9,163 bases of DNA from assembly GCA_031428675.1 (NCBI GenBank), contig JANOYC010000022.1, positions 1-9,163 on the forward strand, in the 5' to 3' direction. The notes under the pieces were generated by a model. The model was not told the DNA's origin. It saw only the letters and a list, made by a program, of their open reading frames with translations, and did not search any database. The DNA comes from JANOYC01 sp031428675. GTDB taxonomy: Bacteria; Actinomycetota; Actinomycetes; Actinomycetales; Microbacteriaceae. A program made the position numbers and the translations under genes. Below are positions 1 through 7,039 of this stretch, one piece after another; the stretch's first letter is position 1; each line of letters begins with the position of its first letter.

Positions 1-1002
1 GGTGACACCGACAACAAGGCCTATGAAACGACCGTCCCGAAGCTCTTGAGCAGCGGCGTCTCTGCCGTCATCGGCGCGGCCTCGTCTGGTGTGTCCAAGC
101 TGTTCATCGACAGCGTTGTGGGTTCGGGCGTCATCCAGTTCACGCCGGCAGCCACGTCGCCCGACTTCACGACGTGGGATGACAACAACCTCTTCTGGCG
201 CACGTCGCCCTCGGACTTGCTTCAGGGCGAGGTGCTCGGAAACCTCATCGCGGAAGATGGCAATGAGACCCTGGGCATCATCTACCAGAACGATGCCTAC
301 GGAGCCGGACTGGAAAAGGTCGTCACCGATGTCTTCACCGCATCCGGCGGCGAAGTTGTCGCGAGCAAGTCCTACAACGATGGTGACACCAACTTCACCG
401 ACCAGATCAGTGCAATGACTGCGGCGAACCCCGACGCGATCATCCTGATCACCTTCAACCAGATCTACACGATCGCCCCCGCACTGGCGGCGGCCGGCTT
501 CCCGAGCGACAAGCTCTACCTGGTCGACGGTAACCTCAAGCAGTTCGGCACCGAGGCTGATGCCGCGGCCGGAACGCCAGCGATGCCAGCAGGTGTCGTC
601 GACGGCGCGAAGGGCACCACCCCGGGGCCGGTGCTTCCCGACGACTTCAAGGAGCGCCTCAACGCGAACTGGGTCGAGATGGGCAACGCGGAACTGACCG
701 ACTACAGTTACGCGGCCGAGTCGTATGATGCTGTCGTTCTCCTCGCCCTTGCCGCTCTCGCTGCCGGCTCGGTAGACGGTGTAGACATCGCCGCGAAACT
801 TCAGGAGGTTTCTGGAGGCTCGGGAGATGGCACGAAGGTGACCGACTTCGCTACCGGCGCCGAGGGCATCCTCGCCGGTGACATCATCGACTACGACGGC
901 TACTCCGGCGGAGTCGCGTTTGATGACGCCGGTGACCCGACCGAAGCGACGATCGGCGTATTCCAGTACGACGAGACGAACATGCACACCCGCATCGAGT
1001 AG
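1..1002 (+). CDS. Branched-chain amino acid-type ABC transporter substrate-binding protein (LivK family), 5' partial
   Basis: The reading frame is open from the first base and ends at TAG 1000-1002, giving 333 visible residues. The start, signal peptide and any lipobox lie outside the window. The visible part has the type I periplasmic-binding fold of the Peripla_BP_6/LivK family. It shows AVIGAASSGVSK (about residues 22-33), a lobe segment FWRTSPSDLLQGEVLG (65-80) and the hinge-like strand LGIIYQNDAYGAGL (91-104), then YSYAAESYDAVVLLALAA near residues 235-252. Such proteins sit outside the membrane and deliver ligand to LivH/LivM permeases. The livHMGF operon lies immediately downstream but on the opposite strand, so this receptor probably serves it without being co-transcribed. 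Ligand identity (Leu/Ile/Val, another amino acid, or a small amide) cannot be told from the fragment. An oriented hairpin terminator follows the stop. Confidence 0.9.
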   Translation, partial: GDTDNKAYETTVPKLLSSGVSAVIGAASSGVSKLFIDSVVGSGVIQFTPAATSPDFTTWDDNNLFWRTSPSDLLQGEVLGNLIAEDGNETLGIIYQNDAYGAGLEKVVTDVFTASGGEVVASKSYNDGDTNFTDQISAMTAANPDAIILITFNQIYTIAPALAAAGFPSDKLYLVDGNLKQFGTEADAAAGTPAMPAGVVDGAKGTTPGPVLPDDFKERLNANWVEMGNAELTDYSYAAESYDAVVLLALAALAAGSVDGVDIAAKLQEVSGGSGDGTKVTDFATGAEGILAGDIIDYDGYSGGVAFDDAGDPTEATIGVFQYDETNMHTRIE

Positions 1003-1013
1003 TCGAACGAACG

Positions 1014-1049
1014 AAACTGCCGCACCACCGGAGATCGGTGGTGCGGCAG
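1014..1049 (-). terminator. Hairpin terminator of the liv operon (minus strand)
   Basis: A perfect 14-bp inverted repeat pairs 1017-1030 with 1036-1049 around a 5-nt loop (GAGAT). Read on the minus strand, the hairpin is followed at once by TTTCGTTCGTT (comp. 1016-1006), which resembles a rho-independent terminator with an interrupted T tract. It is the last element a polymerase leaving livF would meet. On the plus strand no T run follows it, so its orientation appears to be minus. The position, about 60 nt beyond the livF stop and just after the receptor stop, fits a convergent boundary. Confidence 0.65.
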
Positions 1050-1061
1050 ACGATCAGACCG

Positions 1062-1094
1062 GGCGCCGCTCCCACCACGGGGGCGGCGCCTTTC
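1062..1094 (+). terminator. Hairpin terminator of the substrate-binding protein gene (plus strand)
   Basis: A 12-pair GC-rich stem joins 1062-1073 with 1079-1090, with one G-T wobble (1070/1082) and loop ACCAC. On the plus strand it is followed by TTTCT (1091-1095), a short T tract. On the minus strand the base run after the stem is not T-rich. It is therefore assigned to the plus-strand receptor gene. The neighbouring hairpin at 1017-1049 has the opposite polarity. Confidence 0.6.
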
Positions 1095-1109
1095 TGGCGC
1101 CCGGCGCGG

Positions 1110-1871
1110 TCAGTCGCCGAGGGTGCCCAGGTAGAGTGCGATGACCTTGGGGTCGTGCATGAGTTCACGGCCGGTGCCGGTGTAGGCATCCCGGCCCTGG
1201 TCGAGCACGTAACCGCGGTCGCAAATCTGCAGGCATCGCCTGGCGTTTTGCTCCACCATGATCGTCGTCACGCCCGCCTTGTTGATCTCGGAGACGCGCA
1301 CAAAAGCTTCGTCTTGGCGCACGGGTGACAATCCAGCGGACGGCTCATCGAGGAGGAGTACTTGCGGGTCCATCATGAGCGCGCGCGACATCGCGACCAT
1401 CTGGCGCTCACCACCGGAAAGGGAGCCCGCACGTTGCTTGAGTCGCTTGCCGAGTTCGGCGAAGATGCTCGTCACAAACTCGAGGCGTTCGTCATAAATT
1501 TTCGGGTTCTGGAAGAGACCCATTTGCAGGTTCTCCTCGATGGACAGGCTCGGGAACACGTTGTTGTTCTGCGGAACGAAGCCGACGCCCTTGCCCACGA
1601 GTTTGTTCGCCGGGAGACCGGTGATGTCGTCGCCGTTCAATAGGATTTTGCCGGAACGCACTTTCACTTGCCCGAAGATGGATTTGAGAAGTGTGGATTT
1701 TCCCGCGCCGTTCGGCCCGATGATGCCGATCAACTCGCCCTTGGCTGCCGTGAGCGAACATCCGTTCAAGATGTTGACGCCGGGGAGGTAACCCGCGACG
1801 ACAGTGTCCACGTGAACAACGAGCTTCTCGGCGGTGGCCGAAACGCGGGGCGCGGGGCTCGTCTCACTCAC
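1110..1871 (-). CDS. livF: LivF-type ABC transporter ATP-binding protein
   Basis: This 253-residue ATPase is one of the two nucleotide-binding subunits that power the LivHM permease on the cytoplasmic side. It shows Walker A GPNGAGKST (residues 52-60), Q-loop Gln101, signature LSGGERQ (151-157) and Walker B VLLLDEPSAG (171-180) with Glu176. The usual switch His is replaced by Gln208 in VEQNA, as is usual for LivF. The C-terminus has the family's 'DPKVIALYLG' tail. The start chosen is GTG at 1871-1869, which overlaps the livG stop by four bases (GTGA). AGGGAG at 1884-1879 lies 7 nt upstream. The frame stays open far upstream (to about 2504), but that extension is antisense-type shadow of livG and is rejected. 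It is the last gene of the operon, translationally coupled to livG, and a terminator hairpin follows. Confidence 0.93.
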   Translation of the reverse strand: MSETSPAPRVSATAEKLVVHVDTVVAGYLPGVNILNGCSLTAAKGELIGIIGPNGAGKSTLLKSIFGQVKVRSGKILLNGDDITGLPANKLVGKGVGFVPQNNNVFPSLSIEENLQMGLFQNPKIYDERLEFVTSIFAELGKRLKQRAGSLSGGERQMVAMSRALMMDPQVLLLDEPSAGLSPVRQDEAFVRVSEINKAGVTTIMVEQNARRCLQICDRGYVLDQGRDAYTGTGRELMHDPKVIALYLGTLGD

Positions 1872-2770
1872 AGCGGCTCTCCCTTTTCGTTGACACGGCC
1901 GGTGACGACACCGAGGTCGACATCGATGTGGGCACCGAGATAGGCGTCGATGACGGCAGGGTCTTTCATCACGACGTCCGGTGGCCCTTCCGCGACAATT
2001 CGGCCCTCGGCCATGACGACAACCCAGTCGGCGATGTGACTGACCATCTGCATGTCGTGCTCCACAAAGAGCACCGTCATTCCCTGGGTTTTCAAGTCGA
2101 GAATGTGATCGAGAAGGGACTGCGTGAGCGCCGGGTTCACGCCCGCCATCGGTTCGTCGAGCATGACGAGAACCGGATCGCTCATCAGCGCGCGCGCCAT
2201 TTCGAGGAGTTTGCGTTGACCGCCAGAAAGGCTCGCCGCGAAATCGGCGCTCTTGGCATCGAGCTTGAACCGCGTCAGGAGTTCCATTGCCTTGGCTTCG
2301 AGCTCGGTGTCTTGCTTTTGCCAGAGGAAGGGAAGCAGGCTTCGAAACAGGCCCTCGCCGATCTGATTCTTTGCGCCGAGCTTCATGTTCTCGAGCACGG
2401 TCAGGAGCCCGAGGGCTTTCGTGAGCTGGAACGTTCGCACTTGCCCCATGCGGGCTACTTTGAACGCCGGCACCCGGGCGAGCGGCTTGCCATCGAAAGA
2501 CCACGAACCGGTGTCGGGCTTGTCAAAGCCGGTGAGGAGGTTGAACAGCGTCGTCTTGCCTGCGCCATTGGGGCCGATCAGCGCGGTGATCGCATTGCGC
2601 GGAATTTCGAGGTGGTCGACGTCGACCGCTGTGAGTCCGCCGAAACTGCGGGTGACGTGGTCGGCGACAACAATAGGGTCGACCTTCGCAACGCCGGGCG
2701 CGATCTCTCCCGAATGCAGCCCGGTTGACTTGATCGGCTTGCCTCGACTCGGCGTGGCGTCACTTGACAA
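1868..2770 (-). CDS. livG: LivG-type ABC transporter ATP-binding protein
   Basis: This is the second ATPase of the transporter, 300 residues long. It has Walker A GPNGAGKTT (66-74), Q-loop RTFQ with Gln115, signature LSGGQRK (181-187), Walker B VLVMLDEPMAG (200-210) and switch His238 in VEHDM, so all catalytic motifs are intact. The LivG hallmark 'RTFQL' and the tail 'DPAVIDAYLGAH' are present. The start is TTG at 2770-2768, supported by AAGGAG at 2783-2778 with a 7-nt spacer. It lies inside the end of livM, overlapping that gene by 11 nt. LivG is usually about 255 residues. Here about 31 polar residues precede the first beta strand (DPIVVADHVTRSFGG), and about 20 follow the usual end. These tails carry no recognised motif. 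Confidence 0.93.
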   Translation of the reverse strand: MSSDATPSRGKPIKSTGLHSGEIAPGVAKVDPIVVADHVTRSFGGLTAVDVDHLEIPRNAITALIGPNGAGKTTLFNLLTGFDKPDTGSWSFDGKPLARVPAFKVARMGQVRTFQLTKALGLLTVLENMKLGAKNQIGEGLFRSLLPFLWQKQDTELEAKAMELLTRFKLDAKSADFAASLSGGQRKLLEMARALMSDPVLVMLDEPMAGVNPALTQSLLDHILDLKTQGMTVLFVEHDMQMVSHIADWVVVMAEGRIVAEGPPDVVMKDPAVIDAYLGAHIDVDLGVVTGRVNEKGEPL

Positions 2771-3737
2771 AGGTCAGCTCCTTCTTGTTACCGAAGATTC
2801 CCTGCGGCCGGTAGATCACGATGAGCACGAGCGCGACGCCGACCAGGATGAACCGGAGCACGGCGGCTTGGACAGTCGTCATCGGGAGAATGCCGTCGCT
2901 CGCGAGTTGAGGGAGCACGTTGTCGAGAAACGCCATCAGCACCCAGAAGATCACCGCACCGACGACGGGGCCAAAAACGGTTGCCGCGCCGCCGAGGAGA
3001 AGAATCGTCCAAATGAAGAAGGTGAGGCTCGTCACGTAGACCGCAGGCACGACCGCCGAGGGGAGTGCGAAAACAACGCCGCCCAGCGCGCCGAACAGGC
3101 CACCGATAATGAGGGCCTGCATCTTGTAGGCGAAGACATTCTTGCCCAGCGCGCGCACGGCATCCTCGTCTTCACGAATGCCCTTGAGCACTCGCCCCCA
3201 CGGGCTTCGCATCAGCAGGAATACGAGCAGAACGGCGATAGCCAGCAGAAGGATGCCGAAGACTCGCACCCACAATTGCGTTTCGTTGTATACCCATGGG
3301 CCGAAGCCGTACTCGCCGGGCGGGAACGGATTGGCCGCGCGGAAGCCCGCGTGGTAACCGCCGAGGCCATCCGCGGAGTTGGTGTACTCGTCGAATACCT
3401 GGGTTGTGAACAGGTACCGCACGATCTCGGCGGCCGCGATGGTGACGATGGCGAGGTAGTCGGCGCGCAAGCGCAGCGTCGGAATTCCGAGGACGAGCGC
3501 GAAAACGACGGACGCTGCCATGCCGACGATGATGCCGACCCACCAGGGCAGGCCAAAGCTCAGAATCGATATTGCGTAACCGTATGCGCCGAGGGCCATG
3601 AAGCCCGCCATGCCGAAGTTGAGCAGGCCGCCGTAGCCAAAGTGCACGGAGAGTCCGACCGCGGCGAGCGCATACGCGATCGTCGTCGGCTGCAGGATCC
3701 ATGTCGCGGTGTTTGAGAGTACAGCTCCCCAGTCCAT
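2760..3737 (-). CDS. livM: LivM-type branched-chain amino acid ABC transporter permease
   Basis: This 325-residue polytopic membrane protein is one of two permease subunits forming the translocation path. Repeated hydrophobic segments cover most of its length, for example residues 17-32, 64-85, 157-176, 208-225, 237-271 and 290-309. The family's cytoplasmic ATPase-contact loop is visible around residues 183-198 (LKGIREDEDAVRALGK), and it ends with the LivH/LivM signature YRPQGIFG (309-316). The 'FGYGGLLNFGMAGFMALGAY' region (33-52) is also diagnostic. The start is ATG at 3737-3735, with AGGAG at 3748-3744 and a 6-nt spacer. That SD overlaps the livH stop codon (TAGGAG), so translation is probably coupled to livH. 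Its own 3' end overlaps livG. An extracellular loop at about 113-150, rich in Gly, Pro and aromatics, is typical of LivM. Confidence 0.93.
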   Translation of the reverse strand: MDWGAVLSNTATWILQPTTIAYALAAVGLSVHFGYGGLLNFGMAGFMALGAYGYAISILSFGLPWWVGIIVGMAASVVFALVLGIPTLRLRADYLAIVTIAAAEIVRYLFTTQVFDEYTNSADGLGGYHAGFRAANPFPPGEYGFGPWVYNETQLWVRVFGILLLAIAVLLVFLLMRSPWGRVLKGIREDEDAVRALGKNVFAYKMQALIIGGLFGALGGVVFALPSAVVPAVYVTSLTFFIWTILLLGGAATVFGPVVGAVIFWVLMAFLDNVLPQLASDGILPMTTVQAAVLRFILVGVALVLIVIYRPQGIFGNKKELTFVK

Positions 3738-3746
3738 GCCCGACTC

Positions 3747-5048
3747 CTAACCAATTCTCTCGCGACGACCGAGGATGCCCTGCGGCCGGAACAGGAGCAC
3801 CCCGATGAGCACGACGAGTGCGCCGAGGTACTTGAGATCCGAGGGAATCCAGAGCGTCGACACTTCGACGAGCAGTCCGACGATGATCGAGCCGACGAGG
3901 GCGCCGAACGCGGTTCCGAGGCCACCGAGGGTAATCGCCGCGAACATGAGGAGGAGTATCTGCGCGCCCAGGTCCCACTTGATGCCCGGAAGGAAGTACG
4001 CCCAGAGGATGCCGGCGAGTCCAGCGAGGGCCCCGGAGATAACCCAGACGACGCGAACAACGTTGTCGACGTTGATGCCGGATGCGGCGGCGAGACTCGC
4101 GTTGTCGGAGATCGCCCGAGTTGCCTTTCCGATCCTGGTGTTGAGCAGCCACCACGCAACGGCCGCGAGAACGACGACGCTCACGCCCATGCTCACCATG
4201 TCGGTGATGCTCAGCGCGACGGACCCGAAGAGCTTGATGCTGGCGTCGCTGGATCCCGGCAGTTGATAGATGTTGCCGCCGACGAAGAATTGGAAGAGGT
4301 ACCGGATCGCGAGAGACAGCCCGATACTCACGATGAGCAATTGCGTGAGACCGATCCCGCGTTTTCGAAGCGGCTTCCAGACGCCTGCGTCGAGCGCAAG
4401 GCCGAATCCGGCACTGAGGAGGACAGCGACGGGGATCGCGAGCCACATCGGCCATTGGATGAAGACTCCGAAAGTAAGTGCCATCAGGGCGCCGAACGTG
4501 ACCATCTCGCCGTGGGCGAAATTGCTCAGACCCGTTGTGCCGAACACGAGCGAGGCACCGATCGCCGCGAGGGCGAGCATGAGCCCGAAGTTCAGCCCAT
4601 TGATGATGCGTTCGATGAACTGGTCGAACATGCTCACCGTCTCGCGCACGCCCTCGCCGAGGAAGAAGTTCACGGACTTGTTGCCGGTGAGGCCGAATTC
4701 TGCCTCGACGCTCGATTCCCCTTCGACGACGATGACTCCGTCGGGCAACGTCGACTCATCGAGAGTCACGGTGTAGGTGTCTTTTTCCGGAACCCCGATC
4801 TTCCACTTGCCTTCGGCATCCGTTGTGACTTCTTCGTCGTAGCCCCCGCCGGAGACGGTGATGAGTACACCCTCGAGCGGTTCGCTGTTGTATTTGACGT
4901 TTCCGCTGAAAATGAAGTCGTAGTCGGTGCCGACCTCGTCGGCGTGTGCGGGAACAATCGCCGAAAGACTCAGGAGTGCGAACACCGCGGCGAAGAAGAC
5001 GACGATGAGGCTCGCGGTGCGTTTCTGAGCGGATCCAGCGATGTGCAC
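3747..5048 (-). CDS. livH: LivH-type permease with N-terminal signal peptide and secreted beta-sandwich domain (fusion)
   Basis: With the start used here it has 433 residues. About residues 1-36 form a classical signal peptide: QKR, a hydrophobic core, then AHA before Asp37. Residues about 45-130 resemble carboxypeptidase-regulatory or Cna-B/SD-repeat beta-sandwich domains: FSGNVKYNSEPLEGVLITVSG, TTDAEGKWKIGVPEKDTYTV, then TLPDG. Residues about 138-433 are a normal-sized LivH permease, with TTGLSNFAHGEMVTFGALMA (171-190), the ATPase-contact loop AISDNASLAAASGINVDN (312-329) and the end FRPQGILG (420-427). The signal peptide predicts an extracytoplasmic added domain. Start: GTG 5048-5046 is preferred because GGAGG lies 4 nt upstream and the protein then begins with a clean signal peptide. 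An in-frame ATG at 5129 would add 27 residues but lacks an SD. It is the first gene of the operon. Without the fusion, LivH proteins are about 290-310 residues. Confidence 0.88.
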   Translation of the reverse strand: MHIAGSAQKRTASLIVVFFAAVFALLSLSAIVPAHADEVGTDYDFIFSGNVKYNSEPLEGVLITVSGGGYDEEVTTDAEGKWKIGVPEKDTYTVTLDESTLPDGVIVVEGESSVEAEFGLTGNKSVNFFLGEGVRETVSMFDQFIERIINGLNFGLMLALAAIGASLVFGTTGLSNFAHGEMVTFGALMALTFGVFIQWPMWLAIPVAVLLSAGFGLALDAGVWKPLRKRGIGLTQLLIVSIGLSLAIRYLFQFFVGGNIYQLPGSSDASIKLFGSVALSITDMVSMGVSVVVLAAVAWWLLNTRIGKATRAISDNASLAAASGINVDNVVRVVWVISGALAGLAGILWAYFLPGIKWDLGAQILLLMFAAITLGGLGTAFGALVGSIIVGLLVEVSTLWIPSDLKYLGALVVLIGVLLFRPQGILGRRERIG

Positions 5049-5064
5049 GAAACCTCCAGTACGA

Positions 5065-5098
5065 GCCAGCCGGATCAGGGGGAATCCGGTTCTCTGGC
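5065..5098 (-). promoter_or_regulatory. Leader hairpin just upstream of livH
   Basis: On the minus strand, 5098-5094 pairs with 5069-5065 (5 bp) and 5089-5084 pairs with 5075-5070 (6 bp). The two helices stack with a 4-nt bulge on one arm and an 8-nt loop containing CCCCC on the minus strand. The hairpin ends 7 nt before the GGAGG ribosome-binding site of the preferred GTG start. If the GTG start is right, this is 5' leader RNA and could affect translation or transcription. If the ATG at 5129 is used, it is merely coding sequence. No known riboswitch or attenuator was recognised. Confidence 0.3.
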
Positions 5099-5164
5099 GC
5101 TGCGTCGACGTTGACGTTACCTGCCGCATATGTCTGTCGTGTAACAGTTGGCGCGGCGGGCACC

Positions 5165-5173
5165 ATTATCGCA
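5165..5173 (-). promoter_or_regulatory. Possible extended -10 promoter element for the liv operon
   Basis: On the minus strand the sequence reads TGC-GATAAT, a TGN extended -10 followed by a hexamer one base off TATAAT. No convincing -35 is visible about 17 nt upstream, which an extended -10 may not need. Transcription from here would give a leader of about 110 nt to the GTG start of livH, or about 30 nt to the alternative ATG. This is a by-eye motif call only. Confidence 0.3.
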
Positions 5174-5323
5174 GCCGAACGATCGCCGCTCTCGCAGGCC
5201 CGGCAACAGTGGGCGTCCCAACCGGCCCAACCCGGAATAGTCACCAGCAGGAGTGGTTAACATTGACTACCGGGATTCAACGCGGCATCCGGGTCTCCAA
5301 CTCTCCGGCCTCAAAGGACTCAC

Positions 5324-6826
5324 ATGGGACAGCCCGATCCGTTCGGCTTCATTGGACTCACCTACGACGACGTCATGCTCCTGCCCGGGCACACCGACGT
5401 CATCCCCAGTGAGGCAGACACGTCGACACGGCTCACGCGTCGCATTCGACTGTCGTCGCCGCTGATTTCCTCAGCGATGGACACCGTCACCGAGTCGCGC
5501 ATGGCGATCGCGATGGCCCGCAACGGTGGGCTCGGGGTGCTGCACCGCAACCTCTCCATCGCCGACCAGGCGACCTACGTCGACACCGTCAAGCGCAGCG
5601 AGTCGGGAATGATCACGAACCCGGTGACGACAACAGCCGACGCGACGGTGGCCGAAGTGGATGCGCTCTGTGGCAAGTTCCGCATCTCCGGGCTCCCGGT
5701 CGTCGAAGGCGACGGCAAGCTGGTCGGCATCATCACCAACCGCGACATGCGCTTCGTCTCGCCTTTCGAGAAGTCGACCACTCTCGTGCGCGATGTGATG
5801 ACACCGGCACCGCTGATTACCGCACACGAGAGCATCGACCCGGATGGCGCGGTTGCGATCTTTGCGCAGCACAAGATCGAAAAGCTTCCGCTTGTTGATG
5901 ACGCGGGGAGACTCCGCGGGCTCATCACAGTGAAGGACTTCGACAAGAGTGAGAAGTACCCGAACGCGACGAAGGACGACGACGGGCGTTTGCGCATTGG
6001 AGCGGCCATCGGCTTCTTCGGCGACGCGTGGGAGCGCGCCGGAGCGTTGCGTGATGCCGGCGTTGACGTGATCGTCGTCGACACGGCCAACGGCGACAGC
6101 GCCGGTGTGCTCGAGATCATCCGCCGGCTGAAAGGCGACTCGGCTTTCAGCGCGATCGACGTCATCGGCGGAAACGTCGCGACCCGCAGCGGCGCGCAAG
6201 CGCTCATCGACGCGGGCGCCGACGCCATCAAGGTCGGTGTCGGACCCGGCTCGATCTGCACGACGCGTGTCGTCGCCGGCGTAGGCGTGCCCCAGGTGAC
6301 CGCCGTCTATGAGGCGTCGCTCGCCGCGCGGGAGCACGGCATCCCGGTCATCGCCGATGGCGGACTGCAGTATTCGGGCGACATCGCCAAGGCCCTTGTC
6401 GCCGGCGCCGAGTCGGTCATGCTCGGTTCGCTGCTCGCTGGCACCGACGAGAGCCCCGGAGACCTCATCTTCGTCAACGGCAAGCAGTTCAAGAGCTATC
6501 GCGGCATGGGTTCGCTCGGCGCGCTGCAGACCCGTGGCAAGAAGACCTCGTACTCACGCGACCGGTACTTTCAGGCGGATGTCCCCTCAGACGAGCAACT
6601 GATCGCGGAAGGCATCGAAGGCCAGGTGCCCTATCGCGGACCCGTGGCATCCGTCGTATACCAGTTGCTCGGTGGGTTGCGGCAGTCGATGTTCTACACC
6701 GGCGCCCGCACTATCGAGGAACTGCAGAACAAGGGCAAGTTCGTGCGCATAACGGCGGCCGGGCTGAAGGAATCGCACCCGCACGACATCCAGATGGTGG
6801 TGGAAGCGCCCAACTACCGCCGCTAG
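5324..6826 (+). CDS. guaB: IMP dehydrogenase (GuaB)
   Basis: GuaB oxidises IMP to XMP with NAD+, the first committed step of guanine nucleotide synthesis, in the cytoplasm. The 500-residue length is normal. The (beta/alpha)8 barrel starts with LTYDDVMLLPG (12-22) and SSPLISSAMDTVTE (44-57). Two CBS domains, the usual allosteric nucleotide-binding module, occupy about 93-208. The barrel resumes with IGAAIG (225-230), VVDTANGDS (251-259), GGNVAT (282-287) and the catalytic loop GVGPGSICTTR (305-315), with Cys312 as nucleophile. The phosphate-binding segment IADGGLQYSGD (343-353), YRGMGS (392-397) and the flap pair Arg414-Tyr415 in SRDRYFQ follow. The start is ATG at 5324 with AAAGGA at 5313-5318, a 5-nt spacer. 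All expected catalytic residues are visible. A hairpin overlaps its stop codon. Confidence 0.98.
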   Translation: MGQPDPFGFIGLTYDDVMLLPGHTDVIPSEADTSTRLTRRIRLSSPLISSAMDTVTESRMAIAMARNGGLGVLHRNLSIADQATYVDTVKRSESGMITNPVTTTADATVAEVDALCGKFRISGLPVVEGDGKLVGIITNRDMRFVSPFEKSTTLVRDVMTPAPLITAHESIDPDGAVAIFAQHKIEKLPLVDDAGRLRGLITVKDFDKSEKYPNATKDDDGRLRIGAAIGFFGDAWERAGALRDAGVDVIVVDTANGDSAGVLEIIRRLKGDSAFSAIDVIGGNVATRSGAQALIDAGADAIKVGVGPGSICTTRVVAGVGVPQVTAVYEASLAAREHGIPVIADGGLQYSGDIAKALVAGAESVMLGSLLAGTDESPGDLIFVNGKQFKSYRGMGSLGALQTRGKKTSYSRDRYFQADVPSDEQLIAEGIEGQVPYRGPVASVVYQLLGGLRQSMFYTGARTIEELQNKGKFVRITAAGLKESHPHDIQMVVEAPNYRR

Positions 6827-6845
6827 GCGAGGGCCTCGGCGGTAG
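6814..6845 (+). terminator. Hairpin overlapping the guaB stop codon, possible terminator or 3' stabiliser
   Basis: A perfect 9-bp stem pairs 6814-6822 with 6837-6845. A further 4 bp form inside (6825-6828 with 6833-6836) after a 2-nt bulge, leaving loop GAGG. The stop codon TAG (6824-6826) sits in the bulge and inner stem. No T run follows, so it is not a canonical intrinsic terminator. T-poor terminators and mRNA-end hairpins are common in high-GC actinobacteria. The first arm also encodes the last residues (NYRR), so some of the symmetry could be coding chance. Confidence 0.4.
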
Positions 6846-7039
6846 CGAGGATGGGTGCTGTGTCGCTGCGCTCGCCGGGCCACTTCGGGCACGGCGGGCT
6901 GCCGCGGCGGGCCCGGTTCGCCGACATCGCACGGATTTGCTAATCGCTCCGCTCCTGCACGGTGCGTCCGCGGGGCAGTACTCCTCCCAGACACCACGAT
7001 TGTGTGCATCGCGCTGCATGAGGCGCGCAACATGGTCGG

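Larger units (their letters stand above)
5049..5323. other. Divergent intergenic control region between livH and guaB
   Basis: This stretch separates two divergently transcribed genes and must contain both promoters if the liv operon starts here. Besides the livH leader hairpin and the GATAAT element, the plus strand has TTGACT (5263-5268), which could be a -35 for guaB. The bases 17 nt downstream (CATCCG) are a poor -10, so that assignment is weak. TAACAT (5258-5263) is an alternative -10 without a clear -35. No tRNA, guanine-responsive riboswitch or convincing operator palindrome was recognised. The first part (5049-5129) is open in the livH frame. Confidence 0.5.

Noticed and set aside
1872..2504. 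N-terminal extension of livF to an upstream start, giving 464 residues.
   Set aside because: The extra about 210 residues overlap livG in another frame and are Arg-rich nonsense. GTG 1871 with an SD and a GTGA overlap fits the LivF length.
2385..3716. A 443-codon plus-strand ORF antisense to livG and livM.
   Set aside because: It is a high-GC shadow frame. The minus strand encodes clear LivM/LivG motifs throughout, while this product is Arg/Glu/His-rich with no recognisable domain.
3172..4455. A 427-codon minus-strand frame across livM and livH.
   Set aside because: Out of frame with both permeases, Arg/His-rich and with no membrane segments. It is a shadow frame.
4263..5114. A 283-codon plus-strand ORF antisense to livH, with an acidic His/Glu-rich product.
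   Set aside because: Shadow of livH. The composition is the usual artefact of antisense frames and no domain is seen.
1110..5129. Urea (Urt) transporter as an alternative identity, prompted by the N-terminal extension on the permease.
   Set aside because: UrtB permeases also have extracellular N-termini, but of another type. No urease or other urt-linked gene is nearby, and the receptor fragment shows general LivK rather than recognised UrtA features. Substrate remains open.
5471..6337. A 288-codon minus-strand ORF inside guaB.
   Set aside because: guaB is unambiguous on the other strand. The antisense product has no family features.
6846..7039. A possible small gene or gene remnant between guaB and the winged-helix/nuclease gene.
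   Set aside because: Short frames here are broken by stops, have no SD and resemble no family I know. Nothing can be supported beyond non-coding DNA.
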